A stretch of 46,823 nt of DNA from Paludibacteraceae bacterium (GTDB lineage Bacteria; Bacteroidota; Bacteroidia; Bacteroidales; Paludibacteraceae): contig JAHDRA010000048.1 in NCBI GenBank assembly GCA_018433525.1, positions 1 to 46,823 on the forward strand, read 5' to 3'. A program made the translations under genes and the position numbers. Each line of letters starts with the position of its first letter. Positions within the stretch are counted from its first letter, which is position 1. Of the stretch, positions 17,410 through 25,218 are shown in pieces. Below the pieces are notes generated by a model that was given only the letters and a program-made list of their open reading frames with translations, had not been told where the DNA came from and did not search any database.

Positions 17410-17777
17410 TCACCTTCCTTTTTTTTTTCAAATGTAAGGGAAAGCTCTTCATTACGAAATTTTCTGATAAATTGGATAAGTACTTTACGAAAACCCATCC
17501 TATTCTCGCACGATTTTATCGTGTGGGTGGTCTTAAAGCCGATAGATAGCAATACAATTGAAAATGCCTTAGGGAAAAGATAGGTTGAAATAATTTTAAT
17601 TAGCTACACAATGCAATCATGCGGCAACCAAGTAAAAAATTATGATCAGAAAACAGAATTATATACATCATTTTTCCATTGTGGCAACAGTTGGGTAAAA
17701 AATCGCTTAATAAATTGTAACCAATTGATTAAAAACTACAAATTCAATTTGACGAACGGCTCAATGCTATTTTAAAT
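17410..17777. other. Convergent intergenic region of kdsB and mltG
   Basis: No gene is supported in these 368 bases. They hold a weak hairpin (17509-17523) and an imperfect direct repeat of about 22 bases (GCGGCAAC...GTAAAAAAT at 17621-17640 and GTGGCAAC...GTAAAAAAT at 17681-17703). I see no RNA gene signature. Confidence 0.55.
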
Positions 17778-18809
17778 TCATTCAAAAATCTGCCTTTCAT
17801 TCAATGCCCGCTGATATTTTCGAGCATTGATCAAATGCTGAGCAAGTGTGGCGGCAAAATTATGTTCGCCATTCAACGTTTCTTTGGCACACATATAAAG
17901 ATAGGAATGATGTGAATAATTCAAAACGGCATCAATCACCTGAGGCGAAGGCAATCGAATGGGACCGGGTGGCAAACCTTGAAATTTGTAGGTGTTGAAG
18001 GGCGAATTGATTTGCAAATGTTGACCTTTGATTCGTTTCAAAGAAAAATCTTTCCATGCAAATTTTATGGTAGGATCGGCTTGCAAGGGCATTTTATTTT
18101 TTAACCTATTGATATAAACTCCTGCAATAATAGGCTGTTCATACGATTTGTTGGATTCTTCTTCTACAATTGATGCCAAAATACTGACTTCTATTGGAGT
18201 CAGCGGTATGGAAGCAGCTTTCTGCCGGCGTTCTTCGTTCCAAAATTTTAAATACTCTCTGTACATTCGATCGAAAAGTTTTTTGGGTTTAATATTCCAG
18301 AAAACTTCGTAAGTATCCGGTATAAATATCACAACCGAATTATCGGGATTCAAAGCGTATTGCGACAAAAATTGAGAATTGTTCAGCAATTTTAAAAAGG
18401 TGAGTGAATCGGTCATTAGTTGAGATGACAATCGACCGGCCAATTGTTCTTTTGTTCGTATATTGTTGAATGTCAATCGCAATGGAACCTGTCTCCCACT
18501 CCTTAAGTTTCGAATTAATGCAAAATTGTTCATTCCTTTTTTTAACGCATAGCGCCCCGAACGGATATTTTTATCGTAATCGAAAATTTTGGCCGTTAAC
18601 CGCAAAGAATAACGGTCCCACACGCGTGATTCATTTTTGATAAGTTTCACGACATCTTCAAAACTCGTGTTCTCGGGAATGCAAACAAAAGTTTCTGTTT
18701 CTTTTTTTGGAAAAATATTGGGCGCAAAAAAAACGTAGGTCAAATAAACAACCACAATTAGTGGAACCGCAAGCGCTGCAAACAAAATTTTCCTGACTTT
18801 CTTTTTCAT
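17778..18809 (-). CDS. mltG: Endolytic murein transglycosylase MltG
   Basis: A 343-residue YceG-like protein that cleaves nascent glycan strands and so sets their length. One N-terminal membrane anchor (IVVVYLTYVFFA, about residues 20-31) is followed by the periplasmic domain. The catalytic region ILASIVEEESNKSYEQPIIA contains the conserved Glu, followed by GVYINRLKNKMPLQADPTIK, and SPFNTYKFQGLPPGPIRLPS is the C-terminal signature. ATG at 18809 is chosen because a promoter box (18842-18835) lies between it and the longer frame's ATG at 18890. Confidence 0.94.
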   Translation of the reverse strand: MKKKVRKILFAALAVPLIVVVYLTYVFFAPNIFPKKETETFVCIPENTSFEDVVKLIKNESRVWDRYSLRLTAKIFDYDKNIRSGRYALKKGMNNFALIRNLRSGRQVPLRLTFNNIRTKEQLAGRLSSQLMTDSLTFLKLLNNSQFLSQYALNPDNSVVIFIPDTYEVFWNIKPKKLFDRMYREYLKFWNEERRQKAASIPLTPIEVSILASIVEEESNKSYEQPIIAGVYINRLKNKMPLQADPTIKFAWKDFSLKRIKGQHLQINSPFNTYKFQGLPPGPIRLPSPQVIDAVLNYSHHSYLYMCAKETLNGEHNFAATLAQHLINARKYQRALNERQIFE

Positions 18810-18834
18810 AAAAAATGCGTTTGGATTTGAGTTG

Positions 18835-18842
18835 CAAAAGTA
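18835..18842 (-). promoter_or_regulatory. Promoter -10-like box of mltG
   Basis: TACTTTTG on the minus strand fits TAnnTTTG, 25 bases before the chosen start codon. The -33 region is not clear. Confidence 0.65.
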
Positions 18843-18962
18843 AATGTTTTTCTTAAAAAAAACACTTATCCGTTCTAAAATGTAATTCATTAAAAATCAA
18901 TTTGAATTGTTAAATTCATCTTTTCTTGAAATTATTCCACACAAGCATTGAGTAAAAATGAC

Positions 18963-18993
18963 TTTGATAATCGAAAACTCTTTCTTATCTTTG
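18963..18993 (+). promoter_or_regulatory. Promoter of tRNA-Ser
   Basis: TTTG (18963-18966), a 19-base spacer and TATCTTTG (18986-18993) match the Bacteroidota consensus perfectly, about 20 bases before the mature tRNA. Confidence 0.85.
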
Positions 18994-19013
18994 CATTACA
19001 AAAGCAGACACAA

Positions 19014-19100
19014 GGAAGTGTGGGTGAGTGGCTGAAACCATCAGTTTGCTAAACTGACGTACGGGTTTCCGTACCACGAGTTCGAATCTCGTCGCTTCCG
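19014..19100 (+). tRNA. tRNA-Ser (anticodon GCU)
   Basis: An 87-base class II tRNA. The acceptor stem GGAAGTG pairs with CGCTTCC (19093-19099) with one G-T pair. The anticodon loop TTTGCTAAA gives GCU, reading AGC and AGU serine codons. The long variable arm (TACGGG...CCGTA) is typical of tRNA-Ser, and the T loop is GTTCGAATC. CCA is not encoded. It has its own promoter. Confidence 0.96.
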
Positions 19101-19208
19101 CTTTATATTGCCGGATACTTTTCACCAGTTTTCGGCTTTTTTTTAAGACAACACACACAACATCAATCCGATTAATTTTATCGTCTCTCAAATTTTAAAA
19201 TTACTGCA

Positions 19209-20576
19209 ATGGAAAAAACAAAAAAATTTATTCTTACCGAAAAGGAACTTCCAACCCATTGGTACAACATTGTGGCAGAAATGCAGAACAAGCCCATGCC
19301 AATTCTGAATCCTGCTACCAAACAGCCCATGAAAGAAGAAGAATTGTACCCACTTTTCGCAGAAGAATTGTCGCATCAGGAATTAAATCAGACCGATGCA
19401 TGGATTGAAATACCCGAAGAAGTACGCGAGAAATATAAAATTTATCGACCTACTCCGCTGGTAAGAGCTTATGATTTGGAAAAAGCGCTCGACACACCCG
19501 CACACATTTATTTTAAAAACGAAAGTGTCAGTCCTGTTGGCTCCCACAAATTAAACACAGCTTTGCCACAAGCTTATTATTGTAAACAGGAAGGCGTTAC
19601 CCACTTGACTACCGAGACCGGCGCCGGTCAATGGGGAACAGCGTTGGCTTTTGCTGCGAAAACTTTCGGTTTGGAATTGTTTGTTTACATGGTAAAAATC
19701 AGTTACGAACAAAAACCTTATCGTCGCTCACTAATGCAAACTTGGGGCGCTCAGGTAATTGCTTCTCCAAGCATGTCCACCAATGCAGGACGAAAAATTC
19801 TGTCCGAACATCCCAACTATCTCGGAAGTTTGGGAACTGCCATTTCTGAAGCCATAGAACTTGCCATGAATACGCCAAACTGTAAATATACGCTTGGCAG
19901 TGTTTTGAATCATGTCTCACTGCACCAAACCGTAATAGGACTGGAAGCAGAAAAGCAGATGGAAATGGCAGGCGAATATCCTGATATAGTTATTGGCTGT
20001 TTTGGTGGCGGTTCCAATTTCTCAGGAATATCTTTCCCATTTTTACGTCATAATATTAAAGATGGTAAAAAAACACGTTTTATCGCTGCCGAACCGGCTT
20101 CTTGTCCGAAATTGACACGTGGTGTTTTTGAATACGACTTCGGAGATGAAGTTGGTTACACTCCACTTTTGCCTATGTTTACCTTAGGACATAATTTTGC
20201 TCCGCCTCACATTCACGCAGGTGGTCTGCGTTATCACGGAGCCGGCACTATTGTCAGCCAATTGAAAAAAGACAACTTGGTCGAAGCAGTAGATATTGAT
20301 CAATTGGATTCTTTCAAAGCCGGCGTACTTTTCGCACAAACCGAAGGAATTGTTCCGGCGCCGGAATCGGCTCACGCAATTGCAGTGGCTATTCATGAGG
20401 CTCTGAAAGCCAAAGAGGAAGGAACACCAAAAACTATTTTGTTTAATCTTTCCGGACACGGAATGGTTGATATGACTGCTTATGACCAGTATTTTGCTGG
20501 CGACTTAACCAATTATTCCCTTTCTGAAAACGACATTGCCGAAAATATAAAAAATCTGGAACATTTGGCAAAATAA
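19209..20576 (+). CDS. trpB: TrpB2-type tryptophan synthase beta-like enzyme
   Basis: A 455-residue PLP enzyme of the TrpB2 class, which can make tryptophan from indole and serine without a TrpA partner. The PLP lysine lies in SPVGSHKLNTALPQAYY (about residues 110-126), followed by TETGAGQWGTALAFA with the catalytic Glu, and CFGGGSNFSG binds the phosphate. The N-terminal extension before RPTPLVRA is characteristic of TrpB2. No trp genes are nearby, so its role may be indole salvage rather than the main pathway (inference). It follows tRNA-Ser by about 110 bases and ends at a bidirectional terminator. Confidence 0.93.
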   Translation: MEKTKKFILTEKELPTHWYNIVAEMQNKPMPILNPATKQPMKEEELYPLFAEELSHQELNQTDAWIEIPEEVREKYKIYRPTPLVRAYDLEKALDTPAHIYFKNESVSPVGSHKLNTALPQAYYCKQEGVTHLTTETGAGQWGTALAFAAKTFGLELFVYMVKISYEQKPYRRSLMQTWGAQVIASPSMSTNAGRKILSEHPNYLGSLGTAISEAIELAMNTPNCKYTLGSVLNHVSLHQTVIGLEAEKQMEMAGEYPDIVIGCFGGGSNFSGISFPFLRHNIKDGKKTRFIAAEPASCPKLTRGVFEYDFGDEVGYTPLLPMFTLGHNFAPPHIHAGGLRYHGAGTIVSQLKKDNLVEAVDIDQLDSFKAGVLFAQTEGIVPAPESAHAIAVAIHEALKAKEEGTPKTILFNLSGHGMVDMTAYDQYFAGDLTNYSLSENDIAENIKNLEHLAK

Positions 20577-20597
20577 ACAAATCTGAAAATTAATACG

Positions 20598-20638
20598 AAA
20601 AACAGGACAGTGAAAAATTTCACAGGTCCTGTTTTTTT
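20598..20638. terminator. Bidirectional terminator between trpB2 and lysC
   Basis: AAAACAGGAC (20599-20608) pairs with GTCCTGTTTT (20626-20635), with an inner GTGAAA/TTTCAC stem. T runs on the right and A runs on the left allow it to work in both directions between these convergent genes. Confidence 0.88.
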
Positions 20639-20657
20639 ATAACCAAAAGGTAAGAAT

Positions 20658-21914
20658 TTATCTTTCTTTCATCAAAAAACGACCAATACGGCGCGTACGC
20701 TGCATAAGCAAAACTTCTCGATGATTTGTAACTTCCTGTGCAATTTCATCCGAAATTCCTCTGACAGTCAGCAATTCTAAATTTTCGTTGTAACTTACAT
20801 CAAACTCATTCGACAGTTCGTCCAAAGCAGCCGGCAAATATCGACTGTTGCCAATGGCTACCGAAATGCTGATGGCTGAGCTTTCAATCATCGAAACTTT
20901 TAGCCGGTGTTTATTGATCATGGAAAAAACTTTTGGCAAATTTTCTTCCAGCACAAAAGAAAAATCTATCGGACGAATGGTTACCAACACTTGATTTTTC
21001 AACAAACTGTAAAACGGAATACCGGCTGGTTTTTCGACATGAGCTTTAATAACAGAACCCTTTTCAGAAGGATTTCCGAAAGGACGAACATAAAGCGGAA
21101 TATTTTTATTTTGCAAAGGTTTAATCGTTTTGGGATGAATCACCTGAGCCCCGCTATAAGCCAATTCCACCGCTTCGGAATAAGTCAGTTCGGGAACAAG
21201 CTTTGCCTGAGGATAAAGACGTGGATCGGCATTCAAAATACCCGGAACATCTTTCCATATAGTCAAATTTTCTGCATTCAGCAAGTTGGCCACAACAGCA
21301 GCCGTATAATCCGAACCTTCACGTCCCAGAGTTGTCGGATCTCCTTTGGTATTGGCTCCGATAAAACCCTGACCAATATAAACCGGATAATTTTCGAAAT
21401 TTACGGCTTCCGTCAATTTTTGTTGCGATTCTTTCATCTTGACATTTGCTTCCCTAAAATTGCTGTCGGTTATCAGCAGTTTCCGCATATCCAGCCAACC
21501 ATTTTGAATACCGGCTTCATTTAGGAATTTGGAAACAATTTGCGTTGAAATTATTTCACCATAGGATACAATTTTATCGTACCATCGGTCATAATCGTCA
21601 CCAACCGAAAGTTTCAGCATACTGGTAATCTCGTCGTAAAGAGGCTGCAAAATAGCAACAGGATTTGCTGAATCCGGAAAAAGTTCTGCTAAAATTTCAT
21701 TGTGATAATTTTCTATTTGTTGAAATTTTGCCAGAGCAGAAGCGTGATCGGCCTGCATAAAATCTTCCAATACACCTTCGAGCGCATTGGTTGTTTTTCC
21801 CATCGCCGAAACAACAATGAATAAATTATCATTCACGCCAGAAACAATTGATGCCAGATTTTTTATTCCGGCTGCCGAACGAACCGAAGCACCACCAAAT
21901 TTATATACAATCAT
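20658..21914 (-). CDS. lysC: Aspartate kinase (monofunctional)
   Basis: A 418-residue aspartokinase, the first step toward lysine, threonine and methionine. The kinase domain starts VYKFGGASVRSAAGI (residues 3-17). TTLGREGSDYTAAVVANLL (about 191-209) and PGILNADPRLYPQAKLVPEL are diagnostic. The C-terminal third contains two ACT-like regulatory regions (VLVTIRPIDFSFVLEENLPK; ISVAIGNSRYLPAALDEL), suggesting amino-acid feedback. No homoserine dehydrogenase is fused. ATG at 21914, with a clear promoter upstream. Confidence 0.95.
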   Translation of the reverse strand: MIVYKFGGASVRSAAGIKNLASIVSGVNDNLFIVVSAMGKTTNALEGVLEDFMQADHASALAKFQQIENYHNEILAELFPDSANPVAILQPLYDEITSMLKLSVGDDYDRWYDKIVSYGEIISTQIVSKFLNEAGIQNGWLDMRKLLITDSNFREANVKMKESQQKLTEAVNFENYPVYIGQGFIGANTKGDPTTLGREGSDYTAAVVANLLNAENLTIWKDVPGILNADPRLYPQAKLVPELTYSEAVELAYSGAQVIHPKTIKPLQNKNIPLYVRPFGNPSEKGSVIKAHVEKPAGIPFYSLLKNQVLVTIRPIDFSFVLEENLPKVFSMINKHRLKVSMIESSAISISVAIGNSRYLPAALDELSNEFDVSYNENLELLTVRGISDEIAQEVTNHREVLLMQRTRRIGRFLMKER

Positions 21915-21972
21915 GAAATTATTTGTAAAATTACTGAATAAAAATACCTTTCTTATTCATTTAAATGGACTG

Positions 21973-22003
21973 CAAAAGTAAAATAATCCGAAAAATTACA
22001 CAA
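21973..22003 (-). promoter_or_regulatory. Promoter of lysC
   Basis: On the minus strand TTG (22003-22001), a 20-base spacer and TACTTTTG (21980-21973), giving a leader of about 50 nt. Confidence 0.72.
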
Positions 22004-22072
22004 CTGTTTGGAGATACTATTTGAAAAATTCAAACAGATAGGCAATAATACGAAAAAGAAAGAGAAAAATAT

Positions 22073-23470
22073 TTATATCTTTTCAACATAAATTTGACCG
22101 GTGCGATATTCAAGCACGCGAACCTGAACTCCTTTTTCAATAAAACCTTCCGTAGAAACGGCATCATAAACTTTTCCTTCGACATTTACTTTTCCTGAAG
22201 GGCGAAGAACCGTTGAAGCATAACCTGTTTTACCCACCAGCTGCAATTCATCCATTGAAACGCCTATGTAACCTTCTTTATTTTCGAGCGCCGTATTGAG
22301 AGCCATTTTTTTGAAAATTCCCGTCGAACCGATTTTATTGCTCAAATACAATATCAAAACAAATCCCAACGTAATGCCAACCAAAACGGTAAGCAACGAT
22401 TTTCCAACTGTGCCTGCCTGAACCCCATCAAAATTGAAATTGACATTGTTTATTAAACTGAGCGTTAAACCCGCCACAGAGAACAAAATTCCGGAAATTC
22501 CGGCTATACCGAAACCGGGAATTACAAATATTTCCAATGCCAATAGAACCAGTCCCAGCAAAAAAATCAAAATTTCCCAATTGGCAGCCAAACCATCAAT
22601 ATACAAAGGAACAAAAAACAATACGGCTGCAAGAATACTTATTGCCAAGGGAAATCCTATGCCCGGAGTCTGAAGTTCAAAATAAATACCTCCAATAATT
22701 AGCATAATTAAAATGCTTCGTACAATGGAGCTGGAAAAAAATCCTTTCACTTTGTCCCAAAAACTCGGTTGAAAAACAATAATCTCGAAATTAGCTTCAG
22801 TAATGTGATTTTTAATAATTTCATCAATACTTTCTGCAATTCCATCACAATATCCGTGTTGCAAAGCTTCTTCTGCCGTAAAAGTCAATGTTTTTCCTGC
22901 TTCAATGATACCGGGAATCGACACCTTATCGTCCACCATTGCTTCTGCAATTTTTGGATCGCGCTTCCATTGAAAAATGGTATCATTACCCTGAATAATG
23001 GTATCTTTCCCGTGAGCTTCGGCTGTTGTACGCATGGTTGCCCGCATGTACGACTGATATTTATCGGGCATTTGCTGTCCGGTGGTATTTACAACTGTTG
23101 CTGCGCCAATTGCCGCTCCGGGTCGCATAAAAATTTTGTCGCAAGCTATGGCTATCAGAGCTCCGGCAGAAGCGGCATTGTTATCGATAAAAACATAAAC
23201 CGGAATCGGGCTGTTCAAAATTCGTGTTCGAATGGAATCGGCAAAAACCACTTCGCCTCCATAAGTATTCATGTGCATCAGAATGACATCGGCATTTTTC
23301 TCTTTGGCTTGATTAAATGCCTTTTGACAATAAACCCATGCTGTACCACCTATATCTTTTTTCAATTCTATAACAAAAACAGTCGTTTTTTTATTCGAAG
23401 CATTCAGATTTTCAGTTATAAAACACATTGTAATTGTTACAAAAATGTAAAATATATAAAACTTTCTCAT
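22073..23470 (-). CDS. NfeD-family membrane serine protease (ClpP class)
   Basis: A 465-residue protein with a signal or anchor sequence (residues 1-24), an N-terminal ClpP/SppA-like serine protease domain, four or five membrane helices (about 245-385) and a C-terminal soluble NfeD OB-fold (residues 400-465). The nucleophile Ser is in IDNNAASAGALIAIACDKIF and the family's catalytic Lys is expected in the region after it. Related proteases degrade membrane proteins such as stomatin. No stomatin gene is adjacent here, although such pairs are common. ATG at 23470, 20 bases after a promoter box. Confidence 0.9.
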   Translation of the reverse strand: MRKFYIFYIFVTITMCFITENLNASNKKTTVFVIELKKDIGGTAWVYCQKAFNQAKEKNADVILMHMNTYGGEVVFADSIRTRILNSPIPVYVFIDNNAASAGALIAIACDKIFMRPGAAIGAATVVNTTGQQMPDKYQSYMRATMRTTAEAHGKDTIIQGNDTIFQWKRDPKIAEAMVDDKVSIPGIIEAGKTLTFTAEEALQHGYCDGIAESIDEIIKNHITEANFEIIVFQPSFWDKVKGFFSSSIVRSILIMLIIGGIYFELQTPGIGFPLAISILAAVLFFVPLYIDGLAANWEILIFLLGLVLLALEIFVIPGFGIAGISGILFSVAGLTLSLINNVNFNFDGVQAGTVGKSLLTVLVGITLGFVLILYLSNKIGSTGIFKKMALNTALENKEGYIGVSMDELQLVGKTGYASTVLRPSGKVNVEGKVYDAVSTEGFIEKGVQVRVLEYRTGQIYVEKI

Positions 23471-23489
23471 ATTATCGAATATTTTTGTC

Positions 23490-23497
23490 CAAATATA
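23490..23497 (-). promoter_or_regulatory. Promoter -10-like box of the NfeD-type gene
   Basis: TATATTTG on the minus strand, about 20 bases upstream of the ATG. It lies back to back with a TATATTTG box on the plus strand (23520-23527), so the two divergent promoters share their upstream DNA. Confidence 0.6.
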
Positions 23498-23519
23498 CGA
23501 AACATTTAAAAATATGCTG

Positions 23520-23527
23520 TATATTTG
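23520..23527 (+). promoter_or_regulatory. Promoter -10-like box of the ECF sigma gene
   Basis: TATATTTG on the plus strand. The leader to the sigma-factor ATG would be about 180 nt and contains no obvious ORF. Confidence 0.5.
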
Positions 23528-23710
23528 TCGTGAAAATCTAGAACAAGTATTTTCGAAAGAGTTCTTTGTTAAGTTTTTAATGGAAGTATAAATTTGATGC
23601 TATTCGATTCAAAAACTTTTTCAGAAAGATTCGTTTTAGAATAAAAAATTACCTGCCGAATTTTTTTGTCGGAGAGGTGAAATTTATTCACACACTTAAT
23701 ATTAAAAGTT

Positions 23711-24217
23711 ATGAAGCCAAATCAATTTGAAAACGAATTAATTGCCTTACAAAACAATATGCGGAATTTCGCTTTTTCACTCACGTTGAACAGAGAGGAT
23801 GCAGAAGATTTATTGCAGGATACCACCCTGAAAGTATTGGACAATAGGGAAAAATTTACCAAAAACGTCAATTTCAAAGGTTGGGTGCTGACCATAATGA
23901 AAAATATATTTATCAACAATTATCGTAAGATTGTTCGCAATCAGACAGTTATTGATAAAACAGAAGACATGTATCACCTTAATTTGCCGCAAAATTCCGG
24001 ATTTGACAGCCCTGAAGGCTCCTATTCCATCGGTGAAATTAACAGCAACATTGAAGCATTTCCCGACGAATACAGAATTCCCTTTTCCATGCATTTGCAG
24101 GGATATAAATATGAAGAAATAGCCGAAACCATGCATTTGCCAATAGGAACGGTGAAAAGTCGAATTTTTTTAGCACGTAAGCGACTGCAACAACAATTGA
24201 AAGATTATCGCGACTGA
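23711..24217 (+). CDS. ECF-type RNA polymerase sigma factor
   Basis: A 168-residue sigma-70 family protein with only regions 2 and 4. Region 2 includes REDAEDLLQDTTLKVLDNRE (about 24-43) and GWVLTIMKNIFINNYRK for -10 recognition. Region 4 includes YKYEEIAETMHLPIGTVKSR (about 135-154), the helix-turn-helix that binds the -35 element. No anti-sigma factor or receptor gene is adjacent, so control must come from elsewhere or from its own promoter. A strong terminator follows. Confidence 0.93.
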   Translation: MKPNQFENELIALQNNMRNFAFSLTLNREDAEDLLQDTTLKVLDNREKFTKNVNFKGWVLTIMKNIFINNYRKIVRNQTVIDKTEDMYHLNLPQNSGFDSPEGSYSIGEINSNIEAFPDEYRIPFSMHLQGYKYEEIAETMHLPIGTVKSRIFLARKRLQQQLKDYRD

Positions 24218-24234
24218 CATCTGAAATATTTTAT

Positions 24235-24264
24235 AAGCCGGAAAACATTTTTCCGGCTTTTTTT
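24235..24264 (+). terminator. Terminator of the ECF sigma gene
   Basis: AAGCCGGAAAA (24235-24245) pairs with TTCCGGCTT (24251-24259) around a short loop, followed by a run of T. Confidence 0.88.
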
Positions 24265-24337
24265 GTTTTATTAAATTAAAGGACAATTAAATTTTATCAT
24301 TTAACAAATGAGCTTACAGTTTTTTTAAAAAAGTTTT

Positions 24338-24706
24338 ATGAATACCGCCATCGTTATACTTGGAAGCAATGTTGAGGCTGATCAAAATATCGACGCTGCA
24401 AAAGAAAGGTTGTCGGAATATTTTGAAATAGACTTATGCAGTTCCCGCATTGGCAGCGATGCCGTTGGTGAAAACTATGTTGCACCATTTTTGAACGAAG
24501 CCGTGAAACTTTATTCCGATGAAACAGCCGAAGAGACAATAGCCATTTTCAAGCAAATAGAAACCGAAATGGGCCGAACTCCCGAGAGTAAAATAACAGG
24601 ACTTGTCCCGATTGATATTGATTTGATTTTCTGGAACGACAATTTAATGCGCAACGACTACAACCGCTTCTCTTTTGTAAAAAGATGTGTTGACGAAATC
24701 AAGTAA
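24338..24706 (+). CDS. folK: Short HPPK-like protein (FolK family)
   Basis: A 122-residue protein related to 6-hydroxymethyl-7,8-dihydropterin pyrophosphokinase, which acts in folate synthesis. The start AIVILGSNVEADQNIDAAKE matches the family's LGSN motif, FLNEAVKLY and IETEMGR follow, and the metal-binding Asp pair is present as PIDIDLIFW (about residues 91-99). It is about 35 residues shorter than usual, and the basic GPRxLDLD motif reads GLVPIDID. Activity is therefore uncertain; it may be a reduced paralogue. It is the last gene before the insertion sequence. Confidence 0.68.
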   Translation: MNTAIVILGSNVEADQNIDAAKERLSEYFEIDLCSSRIGSDAVGENYVAPFLNEAVKLYSDETAEETIAIFKQIETEMGRTPESKITGLVPIDIDLIFWNDNLMRNDYNRFSFVKRCVDEIK

Positions 24707-25011
24707 TCAAATTTTCTCTTTGTCGGTTTAGGGAATTAATCTTTGCAAATTCAGAAACAGAGGCGGAAAACGTACTTTGGTAGCCACTATGGAAGCTAAA
24801 GCGAAATTCGGAAGCAATGAAGGAAATCACGAAAAAATTTTATCGGTAAACATTCATTCATGTTTAAATCTACTCCGAAAAGTTTTATTTTTGAAAATTC
24901 GCTTCGCCCCCGACCAAAAAGAAAACTCGTTTTTCAGCAACTTATAAAAAATAAGGTTAAAAAGTCGATGAATTTAGTTTTTTGACTTTTCGAAGCGGAC
25001 TCATGTTTTAA
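24707..25011. other. Gene-free stretch left of the insertion sequence
   Basis: These 305 bases contain no convincing open frame. AAAAAGTC and GACTTTT near 24959-24990 can form a hairpin that might end folK transcription. Nothing else is recognisable. Confidence 0.5.
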
Positions 25012-25029
25012 TTTAACCCACATTGCAGG
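25012..25029. repeat. Left terminal inverted repeat of the IS
   Basis: TTTAACCCACATTGCAGG, identical in complement to 27176-27193. Similarity continues inward for a few bases with one base of shift (GGGTAT against GGTAT). Confidence 0.9.
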
Positions 25030-25158
25030 GTATCCGTTCCCTGATTGTTAATAATAATCAAAAATTAGATGGTTTTTTGCAGAAAAAGACCGTTTTTCGG
25101 CAAGGAATTAACCCTTTTGAGTTAATTTACTTTAAATTTTTAAGTAGAGAAAGAAAAA

Positions 25159-25186
25159 GTGCCATTGTGTGGCACCCAGCTTTTTT
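25159..25186 (+). terminator. Terminator hairpin upstream of the transposase gene
   Basis: GTGCCA (25159-25164) and TGGCAC (25170-25175) form a hairpin with loop TTGTG, followed shortly by six T. It lies between the left end and the transposase start, where IS elements often block read-through transcription from outside. It also argues against the GTG at 25159 as a start codon. Confidence 0.65.
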
Positions 25187-25218
25187 ATAATTGGCGAGAA
25201 AATGTTCAACTTTGTGAC

